The position numbers and the translations under genes are program-made. From Curtobacterium sp. MCPF17_002 (lineage in GTDB: Bacteria > Actinomycetota > Actinomycetes > Actinomycetales > Microbacteriaceae): 64,000 nucleotides of DNA. Of this stretch, positions 44,838-53,653 are shown piece after piece; position 1 is the first letter of the stretch; each line of letters begins with the position of its first letter. The DNA lies in NCBI RefSeq assembly GCF_003234115.2, contig NZ_CP126251.1, positions 3,720,001-3,784,000 on the forward strand. Direction: 5' to 3'. A model generated the notes under the pieces. It searched no databases. It was given only the letters and a program-made list of their open reading frames with translations, and had not been told where the DNA came from.

Positions 44838-45719
44838 ATGACCACTGGTACCGACACCACGAACCGTCCGGCTGCCGCTTCCGGCACCTTCCGCATCGGT
44901 GGGGACCTCGAGGTCCACCGCCTCGGTTACGGCACGATGCAGCTCACCGGGCCCGGCGTCTGGGGACCGCCGAAGGACCACGACGAGGCTGTCCGGGTGC
45001 TCAAGCGCGCCGTCGAACTCGGCGTCGACTTCTTCGACACCGCCGACAGCTACGGCCCCTACGTCGCCGAGGAGCTCCTCCGCGAGGCACTGCACCCCTA
45101 CGGCGACGACGTCGTCATCGCGACGAAGGCGGGACTGACCCGCACCGGCCCGAACGTCTGGCCGCCAGTCGGGCGTCCCGAGTACCTGCGGCAGGAGGCG
45201 GAGATGAGCCTCCGCCGTCTCGGCCTCGAGCGCATCGACCTGTTCCAGCTGCACCGGATCGACCCGAAGGTCCCGCTGGAGGACCAGGTCGGCGAGCTGA
45301 AGCAGCTGCAGGACGAGGGCAAGATCCGCCACATCGGCCTGTCCGAGGTGTCCGTCGACGAGGTCAAGGCGGCGCAGGAGATCGCGACGATCGTCACGGT
45401 GCAGAACCTCTACAACCTGCAGAAGCGCGACGCCGAGGAACTCCTCGACTGGTCGGAGGAGCAGGGCATCGGGTTCATCCCGTGGTTCCCGCTCGCGACG
45501 GGCGGGCTCACGGGTGCGGACTCCCCGCTCACCGAGATCGCCGACCGGAAGGGCGCGACGCCCGCCCAGCTCGCGCTGGCCTGGCTGCTCAAGCGGTCGC
45601 CGGTCATGCTGCCGATCCCGGGGACGTCGAGTGTCGCCCACCTGGAGGACAACCTCCAGGGTGCGACGGTCGAGCTCACCGACGAGGAGTTCGAGGAGCT
45701 GTCCAAGCTGGGGAGCTGA
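44838..45719 (+). CDS. Aldo/keto reductase, paralogue 2
   Basis: Protein of 293 residues. Tetrad: [17 protein letters not shown] (Asp, Tyr), VVIATKAG (Lys) and FQLHRIDP (His). It is related to paralogue 1 (same YGPY and HR.DP spacing), but the region after residue 185 is shorter. TAGACC lies 6 nt before the ATG. It is divergent from the exonuclease-phosphatase gene by 108 bp. The substrate is unknown. Confidence 0.93.
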   Translation: MTTGTDTTNRPAAASGTFRIGGDLEVHRLGYGTMQLTGPGVWGPPKDHDEAVRVLKRAVELGVDFFDTADSYGPYVAEELLREALHPYGDDVVIATKAGLTRTGPNVWPPVGRPEYLRQEAEMSLRRLGLERIDLFQLHRIDPKVPLEDQVGELKQLQDEGKIRHIGLSEVSVDEVKAAQEIATIVTVQNLYNLQKRDAEELLDWSEEQGIGFIPWFPLATGGLTGADSPLTEIADRKGATPAQLALAWLLKRSPVMLPIPGTSSVAHLEDNLQGATVELTDEEFEELSKLGS

Positions 45720-45732
45720 CGCTCCAGGAGGC

Positions 45733-45774
45733 GGACTGGAGGCGCGGTGCCAGCTGGCACCGCGCCTCCAGTCC
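45733..45774. repeat. GGAGGCGCG palindrome, copy 5 (perfect 42 bp)
   Basis: Perfect, loop-free palindrome with arms of 21 bp, centred on CCAGCTGG, 13 bp after the aldo/keto reductase and 18 bp before the PadR operators. It would terminate reductase transcription before the PadR operon. Confidence 0.9.
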
Positions 45775-45792
45775 GTCCGGTGCTTGCGCCTG

Positions 45793-45821
45793 CATACCCG
45801 GTATGGCCATACTCAGTATGG
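45793..45821 (+). promoter_or_regulatory. Two PadR-type operators ahead of the PadR-ABC operon
   Basis: CATACC-C-GGTATG (45793-45805) and CCATACT-C-AGTATGG (45807-45821) are adjacent palindromes of the ATAC...GTAT type known for PadR repressors. They lie 58 bp upstream of the PadR start. Autorepression of the operon by its first gene product is expected. Confidence 0.65.
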
Positions 45822-45878
45822 TCAGGCCCGGTCGGGCTGACGACAGGGGCCGACGACGGCCGTGACGGGGGGACGACG

Positions 45879-46481
45879 ATGAGCGTACGGATGGGCGTGC
45901 TGGCGCTGCTGGTGGGGGGACCCGGCTACGGGTACCAGCTCCGGGGGGAGTTCGAGCACCGGACCGGAGGGACCTGGCCCCTCAACATCGGGCAGGTGTA
46001 CACGACGCTGGACCGGCTCGAACGCGACGGCCTCGTGGCCCGCGGCGACGCCGACGACGACGGCCACGTCGTCTACACGGCGACCGACGCCGGACGCGAC
46101 GAGGTGGCGCGCTGGTTCAGCGAACCGGTGCCCGCGAAGCGCGGCCGCGACGAGCTCGCGATCAAGTTCGCCCTGGCGGTGACGGTGCCCGGCGTCGACG
46201 TGACGCACCTCGTGCAGGTGCAGCGGACGGCCGCTGTGCGGAACCTGCAGGACCTCACCCGGCTGAAGCGCACGTCCGACCCCGCGTCGGACCTGGCGTG
46301 GTCGCTCGTCCTCGAGTCGATGCTGTTCCAGGCCGAGGCCGAGGTCCGCTGGCTCGACCACGTGGAGTCGAGCGTCGCGCGGTACCGGCCGGACGAGCAC
46401 CCGGCACCGACACCGGCACCCGCCGGCTCGACTCGTGCTCCCTCGACGTCGGCCGACGCGACCGCTCGGAGCACCCGGTGA
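45879..46481 (+). CDS. PadR-family repressor of the ABC operon
   Basis: Protein of 200 residues. The winged helix (about 4-85) reads GVLALLVGGPGYGYQLRGEFEHRTGGTWPLNIGQVYTTLDRLERDGLV (quoted in parts; GYQLRGEF and VYTTLDRLERDGLV are diagnostic), with the wing GHVVYTATDAGRDE. A helical C-terminal dimer domain follows, and then a Thr/Pro/Ala-rich tail (from about 165). A GGGGGG site precedes the ATG. The stop overlaps the ATPase start by 4 nt. Confidence 0.92.
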   Translation: MSVRMGVLALLVGGPGYGYQLRGEFEHRTGGTWPLNIGQVYTTLDRLERDGLVARGDADDDGHVVYTATDAGRDEVARWFSEPVPAKRGRDELAIKFALAVTVPGVDVTHLVQVQRTAAVRNLQDLTRLKRTSDPASDLAWSLVLESMLFQAEAEVRWLDHVESSVARYRPDEHPAPTPAPAGSTRAPSTSADATARSTR

Positions 46482-47227
46482 GCGCCGCGACCGCACCCGG
46501 GACGGCTGCTCCGCTCCTCGAGCTCGACGCCGTCAGCGTGCAGTACGGCACCGGGGCGAAGGCGGTCACCGCCCTCGCCGGCATCGACCTGCAGATCCGC
46601 CGTGGCGAGATGGTGGCCGTGATGGGCACCTCGGGCTCGGGCAAGTCGACCCTGCTCGCCTGCGCCGGCACGCTGCTGCCGCCGACGAGCGGCGAGGTCG
46701 TCATCGACGGCGACTGGGTGTCCGACCGCCCCGCGAAGGACCTCGCGGCGTTGCGGCGTCGGCTCGTCGGGTTCGTGTTCCAGGACTTCAACCTCATCCC
46801 CTCGCTCACGGCGGTCGAGAACGTGGCGCTGCCGCTCGAGCTCGACGGGTGGAAGGCGAGCCGTGCCCGGCGCGCGGCGGAACTCGCGCTCGACAACGTC
46901 GAGCTCGGCCACCGCGCCGACGCCTTCCCGGACGACCTGTCCGGCGGCCAGCAGCAGCGTGTGGCGATCGCCCGCGGGGTCGTCGGCGAGCGCCGGCTGG
47001 TCCTCGCCGACGAACCGACGGGTGCGCTGGACTCGCAGACCGGCGAGGTGGTGCTGCGGATGCTCCGCCGGCACGTCGACGCCGGGGCGGGGGCGCTCCT
47101 CGTGACGCACGACGCCCGGCACGCGGCGTGGGCGGACCGGATCGTCTTCCTGCGGGACGGCCGGGTCGTCGACGAGACCGTGTACTCGGGCGTCGAGATG
47201 GCACTCGCGGACCGAGCCGCGTCGTGA
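46478..47227 (+). CDS. ABC exporter ATP-binding protein
   Basis: Protein of 249 residues. Walker A GTSGSGKST (about 49-57), signature LSGGQQQRV, Walker B LVLADEPTGALD and VTHDARHA are all intact. Of the LolD/MacB type, it powers the large permease encoded next. GTG start overlaps the PadR stop, and its own stop overlaps the permease start, so the three proteins are made together. Confidence 0.94.
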   Translation: MSAATAPGTAAPLLELDAVSVQYGTGAKAVTALAGIDLQIRRGEMVAVMGTSGSGKSTLLACAGTLLPPTSGEVVIDGDWVSDRPAKDLAALRRRLVGFVFQDFNLIPSLTAVENVALPLELDGWKASRARRAAELALDNVELGHRADAFPDDLSGGQQQRVAIARGVVGERRLVLADEPTGALDSQTGEVVLRMLRRHVDAGAGALLVTHDARHAAWADRIVFLRDGRVVDETVYSGVEMALADRAAS

Positions 47228-50106
47228 GCGAGCGTCGGCGGGCTGCCGACGCCGATCCGCTCCGTACCGGTCACCGGTCCGGACGCCGACCCGCGCGCCC
47301 GCGGTCGGAGCGGGTCCGCACGCCGTTCGCGATCCGTCCGGCACTGCGGCTCGGGCGGCGGCTGGCGTTCGCGAAGGTCGGGCGTGCAGCGCTCATCGTC
47401 GCCCTGATCGGGATCCCCACCGCGGGGTTCACCGCGGCCTCGATCGTGGTGCAGTCGACGCAGCCGACCGCGACGGAGCAGCTCCGGTACGACCTCGGGC
47501 ACGCGGCGGCACAGATGCGGGTCGCCGGCCCGGACCTGCCCGGCATGCGGCAGGACCCCGTGGACTGGCAGTACACCCAGCCGGACCGGAAGAGCCCTGC
47601 GGCGAAGGCGACGGGTGACGAAGCGCCCGCGAACGTGCTCGACCACGTGCCGTCCGGTGCGGTGTCGATCCCGGTGGGGTCGTCGTCCGTCGTGCTCGCG
47701 GGGCCGAAGGGACCGATCGGCACCCAGGCGGTCGAGGGCGCCGTCTGGTCGGCGGTCCTCGACGGGCACTGGCACGTCCTCGACGGCACTGCCCCGACCG
47801 GCCGCGACGAACTGATGGTCACCCCGGCGACGCTGCAGCGACTCGGCGCCTCCATCGGTGACACGGTCGACCTGACCGATCCCGTCACGAAGCGCCTGAC
47901 GATCAGCGGCACGATGCGTGACGCGGCGTCCGACCCGGACGCGCAGGGCGTGTTCCTGCCGTGGGGGACCACCCTGTCCACGAGCACGGGCGAGGACCCG
48001 ACGGGCGCCTCGGACCTCACCGTGTACCTGGCGTCGGACGCCCCGACGTGGTCCGAGATCCGGCAGCTCAACCAGCACGGCATCGCGGTGGAGTCGCGCC
48101 CGGTGGTGCTCGACCCGCCGGACGCCCGGCTCCCCGGCGGCCAGACGGGTTCGCAGCTCGGCTGGTTCCTCGGTGCCCTGGCGCTCCTCGGCGTCTTCGC
48201 GATGTTCGAGGTCGCGCTCCTCGCCGGTGCTGCGTTCCTCGTCGGCACGCGCGCCGACACCCGCTCGTACGCGATCGTCACGAGCGTCGGCGGGGACCGG
48301 CGGTTCGTCCGGACGATCGTCGCCGGTTCCGGGCTGGTGCTCGGTGCCACCGGCGCGGTGCTCGGCGTGGCCCTGGGCACCGCGATCGGGATCGTCGCCT
48401 TCCGGTTGATCGACAACGGCAACGTCGGCACGTGGCCGGGCCTGCACCTCCCGGGCACGCTGCTCGTCGCGATCGGGGTCGCCGGGGTGCTCGCGGGACT
48501 GGTGTCCGCCCTCGTCGCCGCCCGGGCCGCCACGAGGATCAACGTGCTCGCGGCGCTCCGTGGGTCGCTCCGGCCCGCGGCGGTGAACCCCCGCGCCGAG
48601 CGCCGCCGTCGCATCTGGGCCCCGGTGCTCATCGTGGTGGGCGCTCTGATGACCCTCGCCTGCGGTGTCGGCGTGCTCCTGCTCAACGACCGTCCGGTCC
48701 AGGAGGACAACGCCGTCTGGTTCGTCGGCGCCGGGGTCGCGATCGGACCGTGCCTCATGCAGCTCGGGGTGGCGATGTGCTCGCCATGGCTGCTCGCGCT
48801 CGTCGCCCGGGTCTCCACCCGTCTCGGACTGTCCGCACGCCTCGCCGCGCGGGATGCCCGCCGCAACCCGGTGCGCACGGTGCCGGTCCTCGCGAGCGTC
48901 ATGAGCGTGGTGTTCGTCGCGTCGGTGGCGATCACCTGGAGCGCCTCGTCGCACGCCCAGTTCGTCCGCGACTACGAGTACCGGACCGCGGTCGGTGTCG
49001 CCACGGCCGACGTGTCGGTCTCCGGCGACGAGGGGACCACCTCCGGGTACGACGCCGAACTCACCGCCCGTGCCGCGGGGATCGTGTCCGGGGTGCTCCC
49101 GCACGACCGGATCCGCGTCCTCGGCGTGGTCGCGGAGCAGCTCGGCGACGAGCCGTCGACCATCACCCTGCCGCACGACTGGGTCGGCAAGGACTGCCCG
49201 ACGAACGACACCACCTCCTGCTCGACGTTCCTCGGTTCGCAGGACAGCTCGGCGCCGCACATCTGGACGGGCACCGTCGACGACTACGCGGTGCTGACCG
49301 GGCACCGTCCCTCGGCGACGGTCCGCGAGGCACTGGCGTCCGGCCAGGCGGTCTCGCTCTGGCCCGAGTACCTGCACGACGGCCAGGTCCGGCTCGACAC
49401 GTTCCGCGACCGGACGTGGGACACCGGTGCGGTGACGGCGAAGACCCGTCCGGACGCCTCGACGACGATCCCCGCCGTGCTCGACGTGCAGTCCCCGCGG
49501 ATCAAGGTCGGCGTCTTCATGACCCCGGAGACCGCCGAACGACACCGGGTGCCCGCGGTCGCCGGGATGCTCGTGACGACGCTGCCCGCCGACCTGACCC
49601 CCGCGCAGTGGGACGACCTGACGTCGGCGTGGCAGAGCCTCGGCGGCGCGGATCGGCAGCGGTGGGGTGGACCCGCGTTCAGCTACGAAGCCGGACCCGT
49701 CGACGCGCAGGGGGTGGTCAAGGCACTCGTCCTCGCCCTCGCCGCCGCCGTGACGATCGGGGCGACCGCGGTCGCGATCGGCCTCGCCCGTTCGGACGGC
49801 CGACGCGACGACGAGGTCCTCGACGCGGTGGGCGCCGCACCGGTGCTCCGTCGTCGGGTGTCGGCGTGGCAGGCGGCGATCCTCACGACGGTCGGCGCGG
49901 TGATCGGCACCCTGCTCGGCCTGTTGCCGATCCGGGCGCTCACCCTGCGGTTCACGAGCGGGCCGGCTGGGGTGTCGCACATGCCGTTCGTCGCCGACTG
50001 GCCGGTGCTCGCCCTGCTCGCGCTCGGCCTGCCGGTCCTGGTGACGGCGGGCACGTGGCTGACGGCGGGACGCGGCCGACGGGTCGCGGTGCGCCGCTCG
50101 CTGTGA
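47224..50106 (+). CDS. Large FtsX-domain ABC permease
   Basis: Protein of 960 residues with two FtsX units. A basic N-terminus (1-38) leads to helix 1 (about 55-75), a large outside domain, then helix groups at about 315-440, 465-520 (second unit) and 835-950, separated by a second outside domain with a CPTNDTTSC pair that could form a disulfide. The arrangement fits antimicrobial-peptide or antibiotic exporters under PadR control. GTG start in a GTGA overlap. The substrate is unknown. Confidence 0.9.
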   Translation: MSERRRAADADPLRTGHRSGRRPARPRSERVRTPFAIRPALRLGRRLAFAKVGRAALIVALIGIPTAGFTAASIVVQSTQPTATEQLRYDLGHAAAQMRVAGPDLPGMRQDPVDWQYTQPDRKSPAAKATGDEAPANVLDHVPSGAVSIPVGSSSVVLAGPKGPIGTQAVEGAVWSAVLDGHWHVLDGTAPTGRDELMVTPATLQRLGASIGDTVDLTDPVTKRLTISGTMRDAASDPDAQGVFLPWGTTLSTSTGEDPTGASDLTVYLASDAPTWSEIRQLNQHGIAVESRPVVLDPPDARLPGGQTGSQLGWFLGALALLGVFAMFEVALLAGAAFLVGTRADTRSYAIVTSVGGDRRFVRTIVAGSGLVLGATGAVLGVALGTAIGIVAFRLIDNGNVGTWPGLHLPGTLLVAIGVAGVLAGLVSALVAARAATRINVLAALRGSLRPAAVNPRAERRRRIWAPVLIVVGALMTLACGVGVLLLNDRPVQEDNAVWFVGAGVAIGPCLMQLGVAMCSPWLLALVARVSTRLGLSARLAARDARRNPVRTVPVLASVMSVVFVASVAITWSASSHAQFVRDYEYRTAVGVATADVSVSGDEGTTSGYDAELTARAAGIVSGVLPHDRIRVLGVVAEQLGDEPSTITLPHDWVGKDCPTNDTTSCSTFLGSQDSSAPHIWTGTVDDYAVLTGHRPSATVREALASGQAVSLWPEYLHDGQVRLDTFRDRTWDTGAVTAKTRPDASTTIPAVLDVQSPRIKVGVFMTPETAERHRVPAVAGMLVTTLPADLTPAQWDDLTSAWQSLGGADRQRWGGPAFSYEAGPVDAQGVVKALVLALAAAVTIGATAVAIGLARSDGRRDDEVLDAVGAAPVLRRRVSAWQAAILTTVGAVIGTLLGLLPIRALTLRFTSGPAGVSHMPFVADWPVLALLALGLPVLVTAGTWLTAGRGRRVAVRRSL

Positions 50107-50120
50107 GCGGTGGGCCCACC

Positions 50121-50164
50121 GGACCGGAGGCGCGTGGCGGCCCCGACCCGCGCCTCCAGGCCGG
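50121..50164. repeat. GGAGGCGCG palindrome, copy 6
   Basis: Arms CCGGAGGCGCG and CGCGCCTCCAGG are separated by a less regular centre (TGGCGGCCCCGACC). It lies 14 bp after the large permease gene, in a position to end the PadR-ABC transcript. Confidence 0.82.
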
Positions 50165-50258
50165 AACTGGGAACGACCACGAGGACCCACAGCGAACGGG
50201 CTGGTTCCCCAGGTCTGGGGTCTGGTACCGGGACGCGATCCGGGGGATACCTGGAGTC

Positions 50259-51074
50259 GTGCCCCGCCCCCGCCGGCTCGCCCTGATCGCGAGCATCGTC
50301 ACCGCCTGCCTCGTCGCCGGGTCGTTCGTCGTCGGATCGATCGTCATCGGGTCGATCGTCGTGGGAACCGCGGGAACCGCGGGGACCGCCGCGGCGGAGA
50401 GCAACCCGACGGCATCGGCGGCGCAGGCTCCCACCCGCGTCGAGCGCGCCGCTCCTGCCGACGTCCGTGCGGGTGCCCGGGTGCCCGTCCGCGAACAGGT
50501 GGTCTCCGGAGCACTCGGTTCCGGTGACCGTCCCGGCGCCATCACCTTCGCGTACGCCGGTGACTCCATCTCCGCCCGCCCCGACTCGTGGCTCCACGTC
50601 CTCGAACCCGACACCCGGTTCCACGCCGTCGGCGGGTACGCGCACAGTGGGTACCGGGCCGACCAGGTGCTCGACGAGGTCCGTCCCGTGCCGGAGGCCG
50701 AGGTCCTCGTGGTCGAGCTGGGCACCAACGACGTCAACCAGGCGGTCCCCACCGCGACGACGATCGCCGACGTGGACGCCGTCGTCCGGAAGGTCGGCGC
50801 GCAGCGGGTCCTCGTCGTCGCCGGGCCGCCCTCGGACTGGACGAACAGCCGGTGGGGTGCCGACCGCCGCACCGGGCAGATCGTCCTCAGCCGTGCGCTC
50901 GAACGCGACGCGGCTGCGCACGGCTGGTCGTTCGTCGACCCGTTCACGGCGTTCCGCCGAGCGGACGGCGCCTGGGTCCGCGGGTCGTCACCGGACGGCA
51001 TCCACGGGACCGCCGCGGCGAACGTCGTCGTCGCCCAGGTGATGGCGACCGCGATCACCGAGGCGGTCCACTAG
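50259..51074 (+). CDS. Secreted SGNH/GDSL hydrolase
   Basis: Protein of 271 residues. Signal helix at about 7-32 (LALIASIVTACLVAGSFVVGS). The hydrolase domain begins near residue 88: FAYAGDSIS (nucleophile Ser), LGTNDVN (Gly/Asn oxyanion block) and DGIHGT (catalytic Asp/His), all present. It would cleave esters of cell wall or extracellular substrates. GTG 50259 is chosen by the signal peptide start and ATACCT 6 nt upstream. Confidence 0.87.
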   Translation: MPRPRRLALIASIVTACLVAGSFVVGSIVIGSIVVGTAGTAGTAAAESNPTASAAQAPTRVERAAPADVRAGARVPVREQVVSGALGSGDRPGAITFAYAGDSISARPDSWLHVLEPDTRFHAVGGYAHSGYRADQVLDEVRPVPEAEVLVVELGTNDVNQAVPTATTIADVDAVVRKVGAQRVLVVAGPPSDWTNSRWGADRRTGQIVLSRALERDAAAHGWSFVDPFTAFRRADGAWVRGSSPDGIHGTAAANVVVAQVMATAITEAVH

Positions 51075-51086
51075 CCGCCCGGGATC

Positions 51087-51131
51087 GCAAAGAAGGTGCT
51101 GCAAAGAATCCCTTGCAAAGAGTTCTTTGCA
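51087..51131 (+). promoter_or_regulatory. Operator of the ArsR-like regulator
   Basis: TGCAAAGA-GT-TCTTTGCA (51114-51131) is a perfect 18-bp palindrome next to the TACGAT -10 box. Two further half sites, GCAAAGAA (51087-51094) and TGCAAAGAA (51100-51108), lie just upstream. This AT-rich cluster is unlike its surroundings and is probably bound by the regulator encoded at 51148. Confidence 0.6.
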
Positions 51132-51147
51132 GTCGTACGATCGCTCC

Positions 51148-51738
51148 ATGGCTCCCGAAGCACGCGTCCTCGACCTCCCGTCGATGAAGGCGCTCAACCA
51201 CCCGCTGCGCACCCAGCTCTTCAACGAGCTCGCCGCGCACGGTCCGGCGACGGCGACGAACCTCGCTGATCGCGTCGGTGAGTCAACCGGCTCGACCAGT
51301 TACCACCTGCGCCAGCTCGAGAAGCACGGGTTCATCGAGGAGATCGTCGGTCGCGGCAACGGCCGTGAGCGCTGGTGGCGGCGCACCCCGGTCGCGGTCC
51401 AGACCAACGTGGCGGACACCCCCGCCGGCGTCGCTGCCGCCCGCCTCATCGCCTCCGGGTCGAACGACTTCGCCGAACAGATGATCCGTGAGTTCATCGC
51501 GCGCGACCAGGAGACCATGTCCGCGGGGTGGCGGGACGCCGGTGACCTCTCGATCGCGATCATGCGGCTGGCACCGGCGGAACTGACCGAGCTGATGGAC
51601 GGCATCCACGCCCTCGTCGACACATTCCGGCAGCGGCATGTCCTCGACGACGACTCCGACGCGGACACGAGCCGCGTCTTCCTCCGCCTCGCGGCGGTCC
51701 CCATCTTCGACGACGGACCCGGACACCAAGGATCATGA
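51148..51738 (+). CDS. ArsR-like winged-helix regulator
   Basis: Protein of 196 residues. The N-terminal winged helix (about 10-80) reads MKALNHPLRTQLFNELAAHGPATATNLADRV, then STGSTSYHLRQLEKHGFIEEI and a basic wing GRERWWRRTP. No metal-site cysteines are seen, so it does not look like a metal sensor. The C-terminal part is helical, of unknown ligand. TACGAT lies 6 nt before ATG 51148. A strong palindrome next to the promoter suggests autoregulation. Confidence 0.9.
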   Translation: MAPEARVLDLPSMKALNHPLRTQLFNELAAHGPATATNLADRVGESTGSTSYHLRQLEKHGFIEEIVGRGNGRERWWRRTPVAVQTNVADTPAGVAAARLIASGSNDFAEQMIREFIARDQETMSAGWRDAGDLSIAIMRLAPAELTELMDGIHALVDTFRQRHVLDDDSDADTSRVFLRLAAVPIFDDGPGHQGS

Positions 51739-51971
51739 GCGCAGCACTCCACCTCGACCACGTCGGCCCGCTCGAACGGACCGCGCACCGCATCGGTCTC
51801 GCACTGCTCCGGTGGAGCGAGTCACGGGCAGTCCGCACGGGCTTCCCCGCCGACTCCGCCATCGGTTCCGACCGAGCAGCGGCCCGCCTCGCGCACGAGC
51901 AGCGCACCGCCCTGGAGGCACGGCACCGGCACTGGGACGAGCTCGCCGCCGTCACGCCCCGCGTCCGCTGA
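51735..51971 (+). CDS. Small hypothetical protein coupled to the ArsR-like gene
   Basis: Protein of 78 residues, mostly helical and basic (ERTAHRIGLALLRWSESRAVRTG, then AAARLAHEQRTALEARHRHWDEL), with no recognised domain. It starts in an ATGA overlap with the regulator stop, so it is translated with it. Its co-occurrence with the regulator suggests a partner or target role. Confidence 0.75.
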   Translation: MSAALHLDHVGPLERTAHRIGLALLRWSESRAVRTGFPADSAIGSDRAAARLAHEQRTALEARHRHWDELAAVTPRVR

Positions 51972-52001
51972 CGGTGCAGCACGGGTCGGCCGCTCCGGCG
52001 G

Positions 52002-52325
52002 TCAACCCGTCCTGACGGGCACCTCGGCGACGACGACGTCGGGGTCCATCGGAACGGCGCCGTGGACACGCGGCACACCGTCGACCCACTCCACCGGTAC
52101 GCCGGCGGCGGCGAGCCCCGCGACACTGAGGTCGATCCGGAGCAGCGGGATCGACAGGTCGCCGTACCGTTCGGCGACCACGTCCAGCACGCGATCGGGC
52201 GTGGTCACCCGGACGTACCCGCCCGGCTCGAGCGGCACGCCGCGCGTCGACACCTCGTACTCCCCGAACCCGCGGCTCATCTCCCAGTCATCGGCGATCG
52301 CCACGTGACACACGACGTCGGTCAT
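52002..52325 (-). CDS. DUF952-like protein
   Basis: Protein of 107 residues. VCHVAIADDWEMSRGFGEYEVSTRG, LLRIDLSVAGLAAAGVPVEWVDG and PRVHGAVPMDPDVVVAEVPV follow the DUF952 layout (an ADP-ribosyltransferase-like fold proposed for the family), including the HGxxP segment. Function unknown. It is divergent from the TetR gene at 52380, and the gap holds a TetR-like operator, so it may be that regulator's target. Confidence 0.75.
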   Translation of the reverse strand: MTDVVCHVAIADDWEMSRGFGEYEVSTRGVPLEPGGYVRVTTPDRVLDVVAERYGDLSIPLLRIDLSVAGLAAAGVPVEWVDGVPRVHGAVPMDPDVVVAEVPVRTG

Positions 52326-52339
52326 GGACCCTCCTCGTT

Positions 52340-52361
52340 AATGAAACGGGAGCGTATCATT
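52340..52361. promoter_or_regulatory. Candidate TetR operator between DUF952-like and TetR genes
   Basis: AATGAAACG and CGTATCATT form a 22-bp inverted repeat with one mismatch around GGAG. It lies 18 bp before the TetR start and 14 bp before the start of the opposite gene, so bound protein would block both promoters. Confidence 0.55.
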
Positions 52362-52379
52362 CACAGGTAGAGTGGTGTC

Positions 52380-52925
52380 GTGGCGAAACGAGGACGACCG
52401 ACCGCCGACGAGCGGGCAGCACGGGACGACCGCGTGCTGGACGTGGCAGCGGCACTGTTCCTGCAGGACGGCTTCGCGGCCGTCACCCTCGACCGTGTCG
52501 CGGCCGACGCCGAGGTCACGAAGCGGACCCTCTACACGTCGTTCGGCGACAAGCACGCACTGCTCCGCGCCGTCGTCCGACGACAGCACACCTACGCCGC
52601 GGCCCCGCCGACGGACCTCGAGGCCACGGCGACCGCGGTCTGCCGTGCGCTGCTGGCCGACGACGCCGTCGCACTCCACCGGCTCGTCATCGCCGAGGCG
52701 ACGCGCTCACCCGACCTCGCCGCGGAGTTCCACGAAGCCGGACCGCTCGCCGCACAGGACGCCCTGGTCCGAGCGGGTGCCGCGCCGGACACCGTCGCGG
52801 AGCTCTTCACGCTGCTGCTCGGCGAGCTGCACCGCCGCCGGCTCCTCGGGATCGCCCCCGCGCCGACGGAAGCCGACGTCCGCGAGCGCGCTGTCCGCGC
52901 CCTCGCGCTGCTGGGACGGGGATGA
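52380..52925 (+). CDS. TetR-family transcriptional regulator
   Basis: Protein of 181 residues. The N-terminal basic start KRGRPTADERAA and the helix-turn-helix VTLDRVAADAEVTKRTLYTSFGDKHAL (about 35-62) are characteristic; the C-terminal ligand domain resembles AcrR/TetR C-domains. GTG start with TAGAGT 6 nt upstream. It probably represses itself and the divergent DUF952-like gene through the shared operator. Its stop is joined to a GGAGGCGCG palindrome. Confidence 0.92.
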   Translation: MAKRGRPTADERAARDDRVLDVAAALFLQDGFAAVTLDRVAADAEVTKRTLYTSFGDKHALLRAVVRRQHTYAAAPPTDLEATATAVCRALLADDAVALHRLVIAEATRSPDLAAEFHEAGPLAAQDALVRAGAAPDTVAELFTLLLGELHRRRLLGIAPAPTEADVRERAVRALALLGRG

Positions 52926-52964
52926 CCGGAGGCGCGTGGCGGGGTCGCCACGCGCCTCCAGGCC
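52924..52964. repeat. GGAGGCGCG palindrome, copy 7
   Basis: Arms CCGGAGGCGCGTGGCG and CGCCACGCGCCTCCAGG overlap the last base of the TetR stop codon and end 23 bp before the SDR stop. It lies between convergent genes and is suited to terminate both. Confidence 0.88.
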
Positions 52965-52987
52965 GTCAGCGTGTCAGGCCGAGCCGC

Positions 52988-53653
52988 TCACTCCGGCAGC
53001 GGCTCCGCGTACGTCCGGAAGTCGCCCCGTTCCGTGTGGATCGCCCACAGGCGATCCGCGATCGACTCCCCGGAGTGGTCCGGCTGCCCGTCGTCGATGC
53101 CGAAGGGGATGATGAGCTGCCCGACGTGCACCTGCTCGTCGCGCACCGCGTCGTGGAGGAGCTGCGCGTACGCGCTCTCCCCGGCGAACGCGACCGACGT
53201 GCCCGTCACGCGAGCACCCGGGCGGACGGCGCTGCCGCCGTTGACGAACAGGATCGTGCCGCGGCCGATCGACCGCATGCCCGGCAGGACCTGGCGGACC
53301 GCGGTGACGGAGCCGTAGATCGAGAACTCGATCGGACCGACGAGGTCCTCCGCGGTCGTCTCCAGCACCGGCCGCATGTACTCCTTCGCGGGCAGTGGGC
53401 TGTACTGCAGCACCTCGATCGGGCCGAGCTGCTCCGTGGCACGCTCGAGCGCACCCTGCAGCGAGGCCTGGTCACGGACGTTCGCCGCGAACCCGGCGGC
53501 GTCGTGGCCGCGCTCCTGCAGCGAACGCGCGAGTTCGTCGAGCCGGGACTGGTTGCGGGAGATCAGGGCGATCGAGAAGCCCTCACGGGCGAAGCGGTCG
53601 GCGACGGCGAGGCCGAGGCCCTTGCCGGCTCCGACGATGGCGATGGTGGTCAT
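52988..53653 (-). CDS. SDR-fold protein lacking the YxxxK motif
   Basis: Protein of 221 residues. The Rossmann start IAIVGAGKGLGLAVADRFAREG (about 4-25) and RDQASL fit short-chain dehydrogenases. The catalytic stretch, normally Ser then YxxxK, reads FVNGGSAVRPG followed by AFAGESAYA: Phe replaces Tyr and Glu replaces Lys. It may bind a dinucleotide without ordinary SDR catalysis. It begins inside the stop of the MFS gene (4-nt overlap), so it probably works with that exporter or its regulation. Confidence 0.87.
   Translation of the reverse strand: MTTIAIVGAGKGLGLAVADRFAREGFSIALISRNQSRLDELARSLQERGHDAAGFAANVRDQASLQGALERATEQLGPIEVLQYSPLPAKEYMRPVLETTAEDLVGPIEFSIYGSVTAVRQVLPGMRSIGRGTILFVNGGSAVRPGARVTGTSVAFAGESAYAQLLHDAVRDEQVHVGQLIIPFGIDDGQPDHSGESIADRLWAIHTERGDFRTYAEPLPE

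Noticed and set aside
46255-50190. Very long minus-strand open frame (1311 codons) opposite the PadR-ABC operon
   Set aside because: It is Arg/Gly/Pro-rich with no domain, and mirrors well-supported coding frames on the plus strand; long antisense frames are expected at this GC content.
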